Shown piece after piece: positions 53,497 to 61,646 of a DNA stretch of 64,000 nucleotides (positions are counted from its first letter, which is position 1; the number at the start of each line of letters is the position of its first letter). The DNA is from Amycolatopsis japonica (GTDB lineage: Bacteria; Actinomycetota; Actinomycetes; Mycobacteriales; Pseudonocardiaceae): positions 4,650,001-4,714,000 of the forward strand of contig NZ_CP008953.1 in NCBI RefSeq assembly GCF_000732925.1. The letters run 5' to 3'. The notes beneath the pieces were generated by a model. That model did no database searches. It was not told the DNA's origin and was given only the letters and a program-made list of their open reading frames with translations. The translations under genes and the position numbers were made by a program.

Positions 53497-53605
53497 TTGC
53501 CGATTTTCGGCAACGCACACCACAGCAGTATCACCAGCAAGTAATGTGAAAAGAATTCCAGAAATGGAGCAAGACGCGTAGCACCGTCGCCGTTTTCCGA
53601 CAACG
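53497..53605. repeat. Repeats upstream of the HNH gene
   Basis: TTGCCGATTTTCGGCAACG (53497-53515) matches the downstream repeats with only two changes that keep the stem pairing. A degenerate copy (TCGCCGTTTTCCGACAACG, 53587-53605) follows. The 254-bp region 53441-53694 otherwise contains no gene that I can see. Confidence 0.6.
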
Positions 53606-53694
53606 AGCCGCCTCAGTGCGAGAACTGTCCGCCATGGCAACAAAAACCGGCGGCCCATCACATCTCCCGCCAATAGGCCTCCGCAGTCAAAACC

Positions 53695-55755
53695 CTAGCT
53701 CGCTTGAACCTCACGAAGCCGCGCGTACACCTCCGCAGCCCTCGGCGCACCGAGTTCGTTGAAGATGTTCAACGCGTCACCCCAGCAGGTCTTCGCCCAC
53801 TCGGTTTCGCCTTTTCTCGCCCAGAGCTGGCCCAAGTGGTCCAGCGCCGCCGCTTCACCATAGCGATCTCCCATGTCGCGACGTAGTTCCAAGGCCCGCT
53901 TCAGCTGCCCTGCGGATTCGCCGCTCCGGTCGATCTTCTGGAAGACGAGGGCCAGTCCCACCAGCGTCTCCGCTTCGCCGTAGCGGTAGCCGATCCGATG
54001 CCGGATGTCCAAGGCCTGCCGGAGGTTCTCGTAAGCCTGGTCGAATCGGCCCAGCCCATGGTTCGTGAGGCCGAGGAAATGCAGTGTCTGCGCCGCTCCC
54101 CATTCGTCACCGAGAAGCCGGAAGACCTCCAGCGCGTCTGTGTGGTGTCCGAGGGCTTCGGCGAACCGGCCCTGCTCGTGGTACGCGATCCCGAGACTGA
54201 TCAGCGCCTGGCCCTGCCCCCAGGAATCATCGATCCGCCGCCGGATGGCGAGCGCCGACTCCAAATACGCCAACGCCTCTTCGAACCGGCACAGGTCCCG
54301 GTGCGCGATGCCCAGTCCGGCCAGCAGGGAAGCCTCGCTGAACTGGTCGGAGCATCGTCGCGCGGCCTCCACGCCCGCTTTGTAGGTGGCGATCCAGTCG
54401 GCCCACGGTTTCCGCAAGGTGAAGAACGCCCACAGCGCGAGCGGGCGCCTGCACGCGATCGAGGACCAGTCCGCGGCCAGCGCGGCGTGCACCGACGCGA
54501 CCAGATTGGCCTGCTCGGCCTCGCACCAGGCGAGCGCTTCCCCGTAGGTGCCGAATTCGAGCTTGCCGGAGACGTCCGGGGAGACTTCGAGGGCGACGCG
54601 TCTTCGCATGGGCGTGAGCACCCGGTCCGCTGAATCGGCGCAGGCGAGATACCACTCGATCAAGCGCCGGGGCGATTCCTCGCGTTCTTCGGCGGACTCC
54701 TCCGCATCGACACGTTCCTTCGCGTAGACGCGCAGCAGGTCGTGGAAACGAAATCTGTCGCGGTCGACTTCGCTCAGCAGGCACCCCGCGGTGAGCTTGT
54801 CGAGCCTGCGCCGGACATCGGCCGTGGGCGGGCCGACGAGCACGGACGCGGTGGCCACGCTGACGGTCGGTCCGGGATGCAGGCCGAGCATCCGGAAGAC
54901 GCGGGCCGTGGCGGGATCCAAGGCTTGGTACGACCACGAGAACACCGGCCGCAGGGCGGACATTTCGTCGTCACCCGTTTCGAACGCGTCGAGCCTTCGT
55001 GCCTCCGACCGGAGTTCTCCGAGAAGGTCCGCCAGCCTCAGATACGGATGCGCCGCCACCCGCTCGCCGGCGATCCTCACCGCCAGTGGCAGATGCCCGC
55101 ACAGATCCGCGAGTTCCCTGATCGCGCCGGGTTCGCCGTCCGCACGGCGCGCTCCGATAGCCGTCCGGAGCAGGGTCTCCGATTCGGACGGCATCAGCAT
55201 GTCCAAGGTGATCCGGCGGGCGCCGTTGGTCACGACGAGGCCCGACAGGCTACTGCGGCTCGTCACCAGCACGAAACAGCCGGGCGTGCTGGGCAGCAGC
55301 GGGCGTACCGCGTCCGGCGAGGTGACGTTGTCCAGGACGATGACGAACCGGCGATCGTTCAGCAACGAGCGGAAGAGCGCCGACTTCGCCTCCAGGCTTC
55401 GCGGGATCTTCTTCCCGGGAACCTCGAGCGCGCGCAGGAAACCGGCGAGAACTTCAGGTGACGTACTGGCCGGACCCGGCGCGTAGCCGTGAAGGTCGCA
55501 GTAGAGATCGCCGTCGGGAAAACGCTCGCGCTGCGCGGACGCCCATTGCACGGCCAAGGCGGTCTTCCCCACCCCCGGCGCGCCCGCGATGATCGCGATC
55601 GCGTTGGAGCGGCCGTCCCCTCGGTCCGCGATCGCGCTGACCTTCGCCAATTCCGTTTCCCGCCCGACGAACGTCGCGGTCACCGACGGGAGCTGATGCG
55701 GGGTCAGCGGAGAACCTTCACCGCGCCCGGGGGACTCGTCGTACCAACGATCCAT
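53695..55755 (-). CDS. NB-ARC (STAND) ATPase with C-terminal TPR repeats
   Basis: 686 aa. The NB-ARC domain contains TFVGRETELAKV (start), P-loop GAPGVGKTALAV, Walker B VIVLDNV, and LVTSRSS. The winged-helix region VFSWSYQALDPATARVFRMLGLHPG follows. Then about 300 aa of TPRs (YLESALAIRRRIDDSWGQGQ, ALEVFRLLGDEWGAAQT). It resembles AfsR/SARP-type proteins but lacks the N-terminal DNA-binding and BTAD domains. It may be a signal-transducing STAND switch or an effector-less remnant. ATG 55755 chosen. Confidence 0.9.
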   Translation of the reverse strand: MDRWYDESPGRGEGSPLTPHQLPSVTATFVGRETELAKVSAIADRGDGRSNAIAIIAGAPGVGKTALAVQWASAQRERFPDGDLYCDLHGYAPGPASTSPEVLAGFLRALEVPGKKIPRSLEAKSALFRSLLNDRRFVIVLDNVTSPDAVRPLLPSTPGCFVLVTSRSSLSGLVVTNGARRITLDMLMPSESETLLRTAIGARRADGEPGAIRELADLCGHLPLAVRIAGERVAAHPYLRLADLLGELRSEARRLDAFETGDDEMSALRPVFSWSYQALDPATARVFRMLGLHPGPTVSVATASVLVGPPTADVRRRLDKLTAGCLLSEVDRDRFRFHDLLRVYAKERVDAEESAEEREESPRRLIEWYLACADSADRVLTPMRRRVALEVSPDVSGKLEFGTYGEALAWCEAEQANLVASVHAALAADWSSIACRRPLALWAFFTLRKPWADWIATYKAGVEAARRCSDQFSEASLLAGLGIAHRDLCRFEEALAYLESALAIRRRIDDSWGQGQALISLGIAYHEQGRFAEALGHHTDALEVFRLLGDEWGAAQTLHFLGLTNHGLGRFDQAYENLRQALDIRHRIGYRYGEAETLVGLALVFQKIDRSGESAGQLKRALELRRDMGDRYGEAAALDHLGQLWARKGETEWAKTCWGDALNIFNELGAPRAAEVYARLREVQAS

Positions 55756-55866
55756 ACCGGGAAATCGCGCCGGGGCGGACCGTTGTCGCGAGTTCCCGCG
55801 GTTCCCACCTGAATGGCGCAGGTCGAGACGGGAAGGCAAAGACCCCGAACGCGACCGTTCGGACTA

Positions 55867-55923
55867 ACTTTCGTCCGTTCTGTACATACTTTCGTTGACT
55901 TCGATCGAAAGTCCTCTTAGGTT
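55867..55923 (+). promoter_or_regulatory. Promoter with ACTTTCG/CGAAAGT operator
   Basis: TTGACT (55895-55900) and TAGGTT (55918-55923) with a 17-bp spacer. ACTTTCG (55888-55894) abuts the -35, and its complement CGAAAGT (55906-55912) lies inside the spacer. A third ACTTTCG is at 55867-55873, 21 bp upstream. ACTTTCG half-sites recall the actinomycete boxes of xylanase-type genes. Confidence 0.6.
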
Positions 55924-55968
55924 CAGCGACGTCACAGAGGTGCTCCGCCGCCGACCCGAGGAGCAACG

Positions 55969-58953
55969 ATGCTTCCGTTTGTCCGCAAGCGCTTCAACCG
56001 GTCCATCGTCGCCTCGTTGGCGCTGGTCACGGCATTGACCGGGCTGGCGACAGTCCCGGCCGAAGCGGCCATCCCACCCCAGCAACCCGGTGTCACGCTC
56101 CGCACGTACGACCTCCAGCGCGAGCTCACCAAGCTCTGCGCGATCAAATCCGGCCAGACGCCCAACGTCGACAAGCTGATGCCGACGATCAGCTGGACCA
56201 CCACCGCCGACTTCGGGCTCGACGAGCGGTTCGTCTCCGAGGTCATCGGGAACATCAACATCGCCACCGCTGGCCAGTACGAATTCCGGCTCACCAGCGA
56301 CGACGGCTCCCGGCTCCGGATCGACGGCCAGACGGTGATCAACCACGACGGCCTGCACGGGGCGACCCCGGCGACCGGAACGGTGCAGTTGAGCACCGGG
56401 TACCACGCGTTGCGGATCGACCATTTCGACAACACCAACGATCAGCAGGTCACCCTCGAATGGCGGCCGCCGGGCGCGGCGGATTTCGCGCTCGTGCCGA
56501 ATTCGGTGCTCAGCACCGACGCCGACGTCGTGCGGGTGACCTCGCCCGGGCGCAAGGAATGCGAAGGCGCCACGGACTCCCCCGGTGACGGCTTGCCGCT
56601 CAACGGCGTCCACCCCGGCTTCACGCTGACGAACCTGCGTCCCGAGGGATTCCAGCCGCAGGTCACCGGCATGGACTGGCTCCCGGACGGACGGCTCGCG
56701 ATCGCCACATGGGGCGGCTCCGACAAGGTCCTCGGCGAGGTCCACCTGCTGAGCAACGTCAGCGGGAACACCGACCCGAGCAAGGTCCGCACGCAGCGCG
56801 TCGCCAGCGGGCTGAAGGAACCGATGGGCGTCAAGTACGTCGACGGCAAGCTGTACGTCTCGGAGAAGACGCGGCTCGTCGAACTGAACGACACCAACGG
56901 CGACGGCGTGACCGACGACTACCGCACGGTCGCCACCTGGCCGTTCGGCGGCAACTTCCACGAGTTCGCGTTCGGCCTGCTGTACAAGGACGGCTACTTC
57001 TACGCCAACCTTTCCGTCTCCATCAACTACGGCGGCGCCACGACCGACCCGCAGCCCGCGCCCAACCGCGGCACGACGATCAAGGTGAACAAGGCCACCG
57101 GCCAGGTCTCCTACATCGCCGGCGGGCTGCGTACCCCGCACGGCATCGGCTGGGGACCGGAAGGCGACGTCTTCGTCACCGACAACCAGGGCGGCTGGCT
57201 TCCCGTGAACAAACTCGTCCGGGTCAAGCAGGACCGCTTCTTCAACCACTACACCAATCCCGCGGGACCGTTCGACGCGAAGCCGGTGACCGCGCCCGTG
57301 TTGTGGTTGCCGCACAACGAGATCGCGAACTCGCCGAGCAACATGGTCATGCTGCCGACGGGCCCGTTCGCCGGGCAGATGGTGTACGGCGACGTGACCT
57401 ACGGCGGGCTGCAGCGAGCGTTCCTGGAGAAGGTCAACGGCGAGTACCAGGGTGCGGTCTTCCGCATGACCCAGGGCCTCGAGTCGGGTGTCAGCCGGAT
57501 CAGCCTCGGCCCCGACGGCGCGATCTACACCGGCGGGATCGACGGCGGCGGGAACTGGGGACAGCCCGGCAAACTCGCCTACGGCCTCCAAAAGGTGACA
57601 CCCAACGGCACGAACGCCTTCGACATCCGGGCGATGCGGGCCGTCGCGGGCGGCTTCGAACTGGAGTACACCCAGCCGCTGTCGGCCGGGACCGCGCAGA
57701 ACCTCGCGGCGAAGTATCAGGCACAGCAATGGCGCTACCAGCCCACACCGGCCTACGGCGGGCCGAAGATCGACGAGCAGACGTTGTCCGTCACGTCCGC
57801 GAGCCTGTCGGCCGACCGCAAGAAGGTCACCCTGCAGGTGGCGGGGCTGAAGGCCGGGCACGTGGTGCACCTGCGCTCACCGCGTCCGTTCGCGGCGGAG
57901 TCCGGTGCGGCGCTGTGGAGCACGGAAGCCTGGTACACGCTCAACTCCCTGGTCGGCGGCCCGCCGGCGAGCACGACCTACGAGGCGGAGCGGGCCGCGC
58001 TGAGCGGTGGCGCGGGGACGAACACGAACCATGCCGGCTACACGGGCACCGGTTTCGTCGACGGCTACTGGAACCAGGGCGCCGCGACGACGTTCACCGT
58101 GAACGCGCCGAAGTCCGGTGCCTACAACGCGGCCTTGCGCTACTCGAACGGCCCGGATCCGGCGCCGGGGACCAAATCGGTGACCGTCTACGTCAACGGG
58201 ACGAAGGTGAAACAGGTCAGGCTCGCGAGCACCGGCAACTGGGACACCTGGAACACCCAGCCCGAGACGCTCAACCTCAAAGCCGGAGCGAACACGATCT
58301 CCTATCGCTACGACACGGGCGACGCGGGCAACGTCAACCTCGACAGCCTCACCCTGACCGAATCCCGGCGCATCTCGTTGTTCAAGGGCACCGATCTGAA
58401 CGCGTGGGAGAAGCGCGCGGGCGGCGCGGCGACCTGGCCGGTGTCCGGCGGCGCGATGGAGTCGAACGGCGGGGACATCCGTACGAAGCAGCAGTTCGGC
58501 GATTTCCGGCTGCACGTCGAATGGAACGAGCCGAACTATCCGCCGGAGGTCACCGGACAGCAAAGGGGCAACAGCGGCGTCTACCTCCAGGAACGCTATG
58601 AACTGCAGGTGCTCGAATCCTTCGGGGACACCACGCTCGCCAACAACGAGGCGGGCGCGATCTACTCGAAGAAGGCGCCTGACCGGAACATGGCGACGGC
58701 GCCCGGGACCTGGCAGACCTACGACGTCACCTTCCGTGCCGCCCGGTTCGACGGCGCCGGGAACAAGACCGACAACGCCCGCGTGACCGTGGTGTGGAAC
58801 GGCGTCGTGGTCCACAACGACGTGGCGATCGACGGCGGCACGGGCGACAGCATCCCGGAAAGCGCGGCACCGGGCGCGATCCGCTTGCAGGACCACGGGG
58901 ATCCCGGTGAGAACCCGCGGTTCCGCAACATCTGGATCGAGCCCATCGGCTAG
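55969..58953 (+). CDS. Secreted four-module protein: PA14, PQQ-like propeller, CBM, DUF1080
   Basis: 994 aa. Signal peptide (about 1-34). PA14 lectin-like domain (about 75-170: QYEFRLTSDDGSRLRIDGQ). Sorbosone-dehydrogenase-like beta-propeller (about 220-580: GMDWLPDGRLAIATWGG, LRTPHGIGWGPEGDVFVTDN). CBM6/35-like module (about 650-790: YEAERAALSGG). DUF1080 concanavalin-like domain (about 795-994: LFKGTDLNAWEKR, NSGVYLQERYELQVLESFGD), related to 3-keto-disaccharide hydrolases. It probably binds extracellular glycans and acts on an oxidised sugar. GAGGAG precedes the ATG. Confidence 0.9.
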   Translation: MLPFVRKRFNRSIVASLALVTALTGLATVPAEAAIPPQQPGVTLRTYDLQRELTKLCAIKSGQTPNVDKLMPTISWTTTADFGLDERFVSEVIGNINIATAGQYEFRLTSDDGSRLRIDGQTVINHDGLHGATPATGTVQLSTGYHALRIDHFDNTNDQQVTLEWRPPGAADFALVPNSVLSTDADVVRVTSPGRKECEGATDSPGDGLPLNGVHPGFTLTNLRPEGFQPQVTGMDWLPDGRLAIATWGGSDKVLGEVHLLSNVSGNTDPSKVRTQRVASGLKEPMGVKYVDGKLYVSEKTRLVELNDTNGDGVTDDYRTVATWPFGGNFHEFAFGLLYKDGYFYANLSVSINYGGATTDPQPAPNRGTTIKVNKATGQVSYIAGGLRTPHGIGWGPEGDVFVTDNQGGWLPVNKLVRVKQDRFFNHYTNPAGPFDAKPVTAPVLWLPHNEIANSPSNMVMLPTGPFAGQMVYGDVTYGGLQRAFLEKVNGEYQGAVFRMTQGLESGVSRISLGPDGAIYTGGIDGGGNWGQPGKLAYGLQKVTPNGTNAFDIRAMRAVAGGFELEYTQPLSAGTAQNLAAKYQAQQWRYQPTPAYGGPKIDEQTLSVTSASLSADRKKVTLQVAGLKAGHVVHLRSPRPFAAESGAALWSTEAWYTLNSLVGGPPASTTYEAERAALSGGAGTNTNHAGYTGTGFVDGYWNQGAATTFTVNAPKSGAYNAALRYSNGPDPAPGTKSVTVYVNGTKVKQVRLASTGNWDTWNTQPETLNLKAGANTISYRYDTGDAGNVNLDSLTLTESRRISLFKGTDLNAWEKRAGGAATWPVSGGAMESNGGDIRTKQQFGDFRLHVEWNEPNYPPEVTGQQRGNSGVYLQERYELQVLESFGDTTLANNEAGAIYSKKAPDRNMATAPGTWQTYDVTFRAARFDGAGNKTDNARVTVVWNGVVVHNDVAIDGGTGDSIPESAAPGAIRLQDHGDPGENPRFRNIWIEPIG

Positions 58954-58962
58954 CACGGAGCT

Positions 58963-59017
58963 GTCCGTGAAGGCCTCCTTGAAGGACCCAGGGTCCCTCA
59001 AGGAGGCCTTCACGGAC
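58963..59017. repeat. 55-bp palindrome (copy 2), bidirectional terminator
   Basis: Same sequence as the element at 1655-1711 apart from one base (A for G) that creates a single mismatch, and shorter flanks. It lies between the convergent stops at 58953 and 59022, so it may terminate both genes. Confidence 0.75.
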
Positions 59018-59021
59018 TTTG

Positions 59022-60815
59022 TCAGCGGCGGCAGGGGCGGAGGTCCACTCCTCCCGTGGTCTGCCCGGCGGTGACGGGAATCGGTGTGGCGGAAGCGAAA
59101 TCGGCCGCGTCGCGATACCAGCAGTCGGCATCGGTGTAGTGCTTGATCTTGACGTTCTGCGTGGTGAGACCGTTGACGGTGTACTGCCCGTTCGAATCCG
59201 GCGTGGCCCAGTCCACGATGTCACCGGTGCGCGCGCTGAAGGCGTAGACGTAGCCGAACGTCGGCTTGCCGTCCTTGTCGAGGATTCGTCCGCTGATCGC
59301 GCCGTTCGGCACCAGCGCGGCGTTCTCGGTCACGGTCGCGCCGGGCCGCACCCGCACCGGACGGGCGGCGAACCGGTCCGCGCCGCCTCCCGACCACTGC
59401 CACGCGTAGTCGCCCCGCGAGGACGCGAATTCGAGCGGCCACTTGTACGGCCCGAGGCCCTTGATCGTGTAGACCCCGCCGTTCCGGCTGCAGTTCACGT
59501 CGAAGCGGAAGCCGATCCGGGGGTCGACCGCGTACGGGTAGACGCAGACGCCGTTCACCGGCGCCGCCGTGGCGCGATCGGTGACCTTGCCGGTGATCGT
59601 GCCGGCGGGATCCATCTTGATGTCCGCGGTCGGGACGGCCTTGCCGAGTTCGGCGGTGACCGTACGGGCCTGGCCGATGTCGCCGGTGCCGCCGTCCGGC
59701 CCGGCCCACTGGATGCCGTAGCGCTCGTCGAGCGGCTTGACCAGCAGCTTGTACGCGCCGGGGTCGATCGGCCCGATCACCAGTTTCCCGTCCGCGTCAC
59801 TGCAGTAGTACTGATAGTCCGCGTCGAGGACGCCGACGATCGGGAGGGCGTAGGTGTCGACGCAGATCCGCTCCAGCGGCGCCTTGGTCTTCGCGTCCCG
59901 CACGGTGGCCACGATCGACGCGGCGGGCTTCATCGGCGCCCGGAATTCGGTGGTCTGGCCGGGGGGCAGATGGACCTGCTGCCCGTTGACCGGGTAATGC
60001 GTACCGTCCGGGCCCCAAACGCTCAGTGTGTAGTAGTCGAACGGCGGCACGTCCTCGTACAGCATGACCCCGTCGGCGCCCGCGCATTTCCGCAGTTCCG
60101 GCGGACGCGGCCGGTTGAGCTGCGAGCACGCGCCCGCGACGGGCGCGCCGGTCTTCTCGTCGGTCGCGACCACCCGGAGCTTTCCGTACGGCACCATGGC
60201 CTCGTCGACGACGGCGACCTGACCTTCCTCGGCCGCGAAGGTGTCTGCTTCCGGGAAGCTCGACTTCTGCCGGATCCATTGCGTGCGATCGCCGTAGGTG
60301 ATCGCCATCGTGTAGGTGTCCGCCTTGACACCACTGAACGAATACGTGCCGTCCGCCGCGGTGAGGACCGTCGACCACCACCGTTGGTTCTGATCGGTGA
60401 GGCTCACCGAGGCACCCGCGGCGGGCCTTCCCTCGGCGGTGATCTGCCCGCGGACCGTGGCCGTGCCCTGCCGCAACGAGAAGTCCAGGCCGTGCGGCAG
60501 GTCCAGTACCTCGGCGGCGAGCGCGCTTCCCTTGTTGTACGCCCAAAGCTCGGCGTATCCGGCGGCGGTCGCGCGTGCCTTGTACTTGCCGGGTACGACG
60601 CCCGCGATCTCGTAGCGGCCGTCCGCGCCCGCGCACCCCGAACCCGTCTCCTTCAGCTCGAGATCGAACAGCGTCACACATGCCCCGGCCACCGGCGCAC
60701 CGGAGTCGGCGGCCTTGACCACCCCGGCCACGATCCCCTCGTCGGCCATCGCCGGACCGGTCGTCAGCAGCGCGACGATCGGGATGGCGGCGGCCAGGAA
60801 CAACGCTCTCTTCAT
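59022..60815 (-). CDS. Secreted protein with carboxypeptidase-regulatory-like repeats
   Basis: 597 aa. Signal peptide MKRALFLAAAIPIVALLTTGPAMA (about 1-24). Then at least five Ig-like repeats of the carboxypeptidase regulatory (or Cna-B/SpaA-like) type, each with a pattern such as GVVKAADSGAPVAGACVTL, GRYEIAGVVPGKYKARA and GKVTDRATAAPVNGVCVYP. Paired Cys recur at matching positions in the repeats (GACV...GSGCAG). It is probably extracellular and may be an adhesion or scaffold protein. There is no LPXTG or catalytic motif. Confidence 0.85.
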   Translation of the reverse strand: MKRALFLAAAIPIVALLTTGPAMADEGIVAGVVKAADSGAPVAGACVTLFDLELKETGSGCAGADGRYEIAGVVPGKYKARATAAGYAELWAYNKGSALAAEVLDLPHGLDFSLRQGTATVRGQITAEGRPAAGASVSLTDQNQRWWSTVLTAADGTYSFSGVKADTYTMAITYGDRTQWIRQKSSFPEADTFAAEEGQVAVVDEAMVPYGKLRVVATDEKTGAPVAGACSQLNRPRPPELRKCAGADGVMLYEDVPPFDYYTLSVWGPDGTHYPVNGQQVHLPPGQTTEFRAPMKPAASIVATVRDAKTKAPLERICVDTYALPIVGVLDADYQYYCSDADGKLVIGPIDPGAYKLLVKPLDERYGIQWAGPDGGTGDIGQARTVTAELGKAVPTADIKMDPAGTITGKVTDRATAAPVNGVCVYPYAVDPRIGFRFDVNCSRNGGVYTIKGLGPYKWPLEFASSRGDYAWQWSGGGADRFAARPVRVRPGATVTENAALVPNGAISGRILDKDGKPTFGYVYAFSARTGDIVDWATPDSNGQYTVNGLTTQNVKIKHYTDADCWYRDAADFASATPIPVTAGQTTGGVDLRPCRR

Positions 60816-60890
60816 CGGAAGCTCCCCTCAGTGTCGCGCCAACGATGGCGCCCGGGAGCCGCCGGTGTCTGCGTCATCTGACACAGACCT

Positions 60891-61637
60891 CTAGGCCATG
60901 TCGTCCGCCAGGACCTCGCGTGCGACGAGCACGCCGCCGACGAAACCGACCGGCATCACGATCAGCGCGGCGAACGGGATCAGGCACAGCAGTGACACGG
61001 GAAGCCCCAGCCCGAGGGCCAGCGCGCGGTGCCGCCGCAGCAGCAGCCGGCGCTGCTTCAGGCCCATCCCGCGCCGGTAGAACGGCACGGCGATCAGTTC
61101 CAGCGCCAGGAACCACGCCGTCACCAGGGCCAGCAGGACCGGCACCACGGTCTGCCCCACGACGGGGATGAAACCCGCGATCAGCAGCGGGATCGTGAAC
61201 AGGAGCGAACGCAGCACCAGTGCCAGGCCGTCCTTCAGGCCCATCACCAGCAACCGCCACCCCGACAGGTCCACCGCGCCGGGCACGCCGCCGAGATCGT
61301 CCTCGACCTTCTCCGCGATGTGCTCGTAGAACGGCCCTCCGACGGCGAGGGTGATCGCCGTGAAGCCGATCATGGCGATCACCAGCACCGCGCCGAACAC
61401 CGCGACACCGACCGCCACCCGGATCGTCGTCCGCCAGCCCGGCGACCAGTCGTCGGCGAACGGAGTGATCAGCAGCGAGAGATCGTCGATCCAGAACGCC
61501 AGCGCGACGATTCCGCCGATCAGCAGCACCGTGGTCAGCAACGCGGGCAGCGCGCCGATCAGCAGCAGTCTCGGCGACCGCGCCAGGATGCCGAGGCCTC
61601 GCCCGAACATCCGGATACCCTTGAAGAAGTCCCGCAC
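60891..61637 (-). CDS. EI24 domain membrane protein (CysZ-like)
   Basis: 248 aa. Five to six hydrophobic helices: PRLLLIGALPALLTTVLL, IRVAVGVAVFGAVLVIAMIGF, SLLFTIPLLIAGFIPVVG, PVLLALVTAWFLALELIAVPF and GLPVSLLCLIPFAALIVMP. The pattern YRRGMGLKQRRLLLRRHRALALGLG is typical of EI24/CysZ proteins (sulfate transport in E. coli). GTG start. It is 9 bp downstream of the flavoprotein gene stop region, in the same direction, so the two may be co-transcribed. Confidence 0.85.
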   Translation of the reverse strand: MRDFFKGIRMFGRGLGILARSPRLLLIGALPALLTTVLLIGGIVALAFWIDDLSLLITPFADDWSPGWRTTIRVAVGVAVFGAVLVIAMIGFTAITLAVGGPFYEHIAEKVEDDLGGVPGAVDLSGWRLLVMGLKDGLALVLRSLLFTIPLLIAGFIPVVGQTVVPVLLALVTAWFLALELIAVPFYRRGMGLKQRRLLLRRHRALALGLGLPVSLLCLIPFAALIVMPVGFVGGVLVAREVLADDMA

Positions 61638-61646
61638 CGGACATTT

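Noticed and set aside
52120..53605. CRISPR array at the short repeats
   Set aside because: Only two perfect copies with unequal spacing on either side of a protein gene, with no regular spacers and no cas genes.
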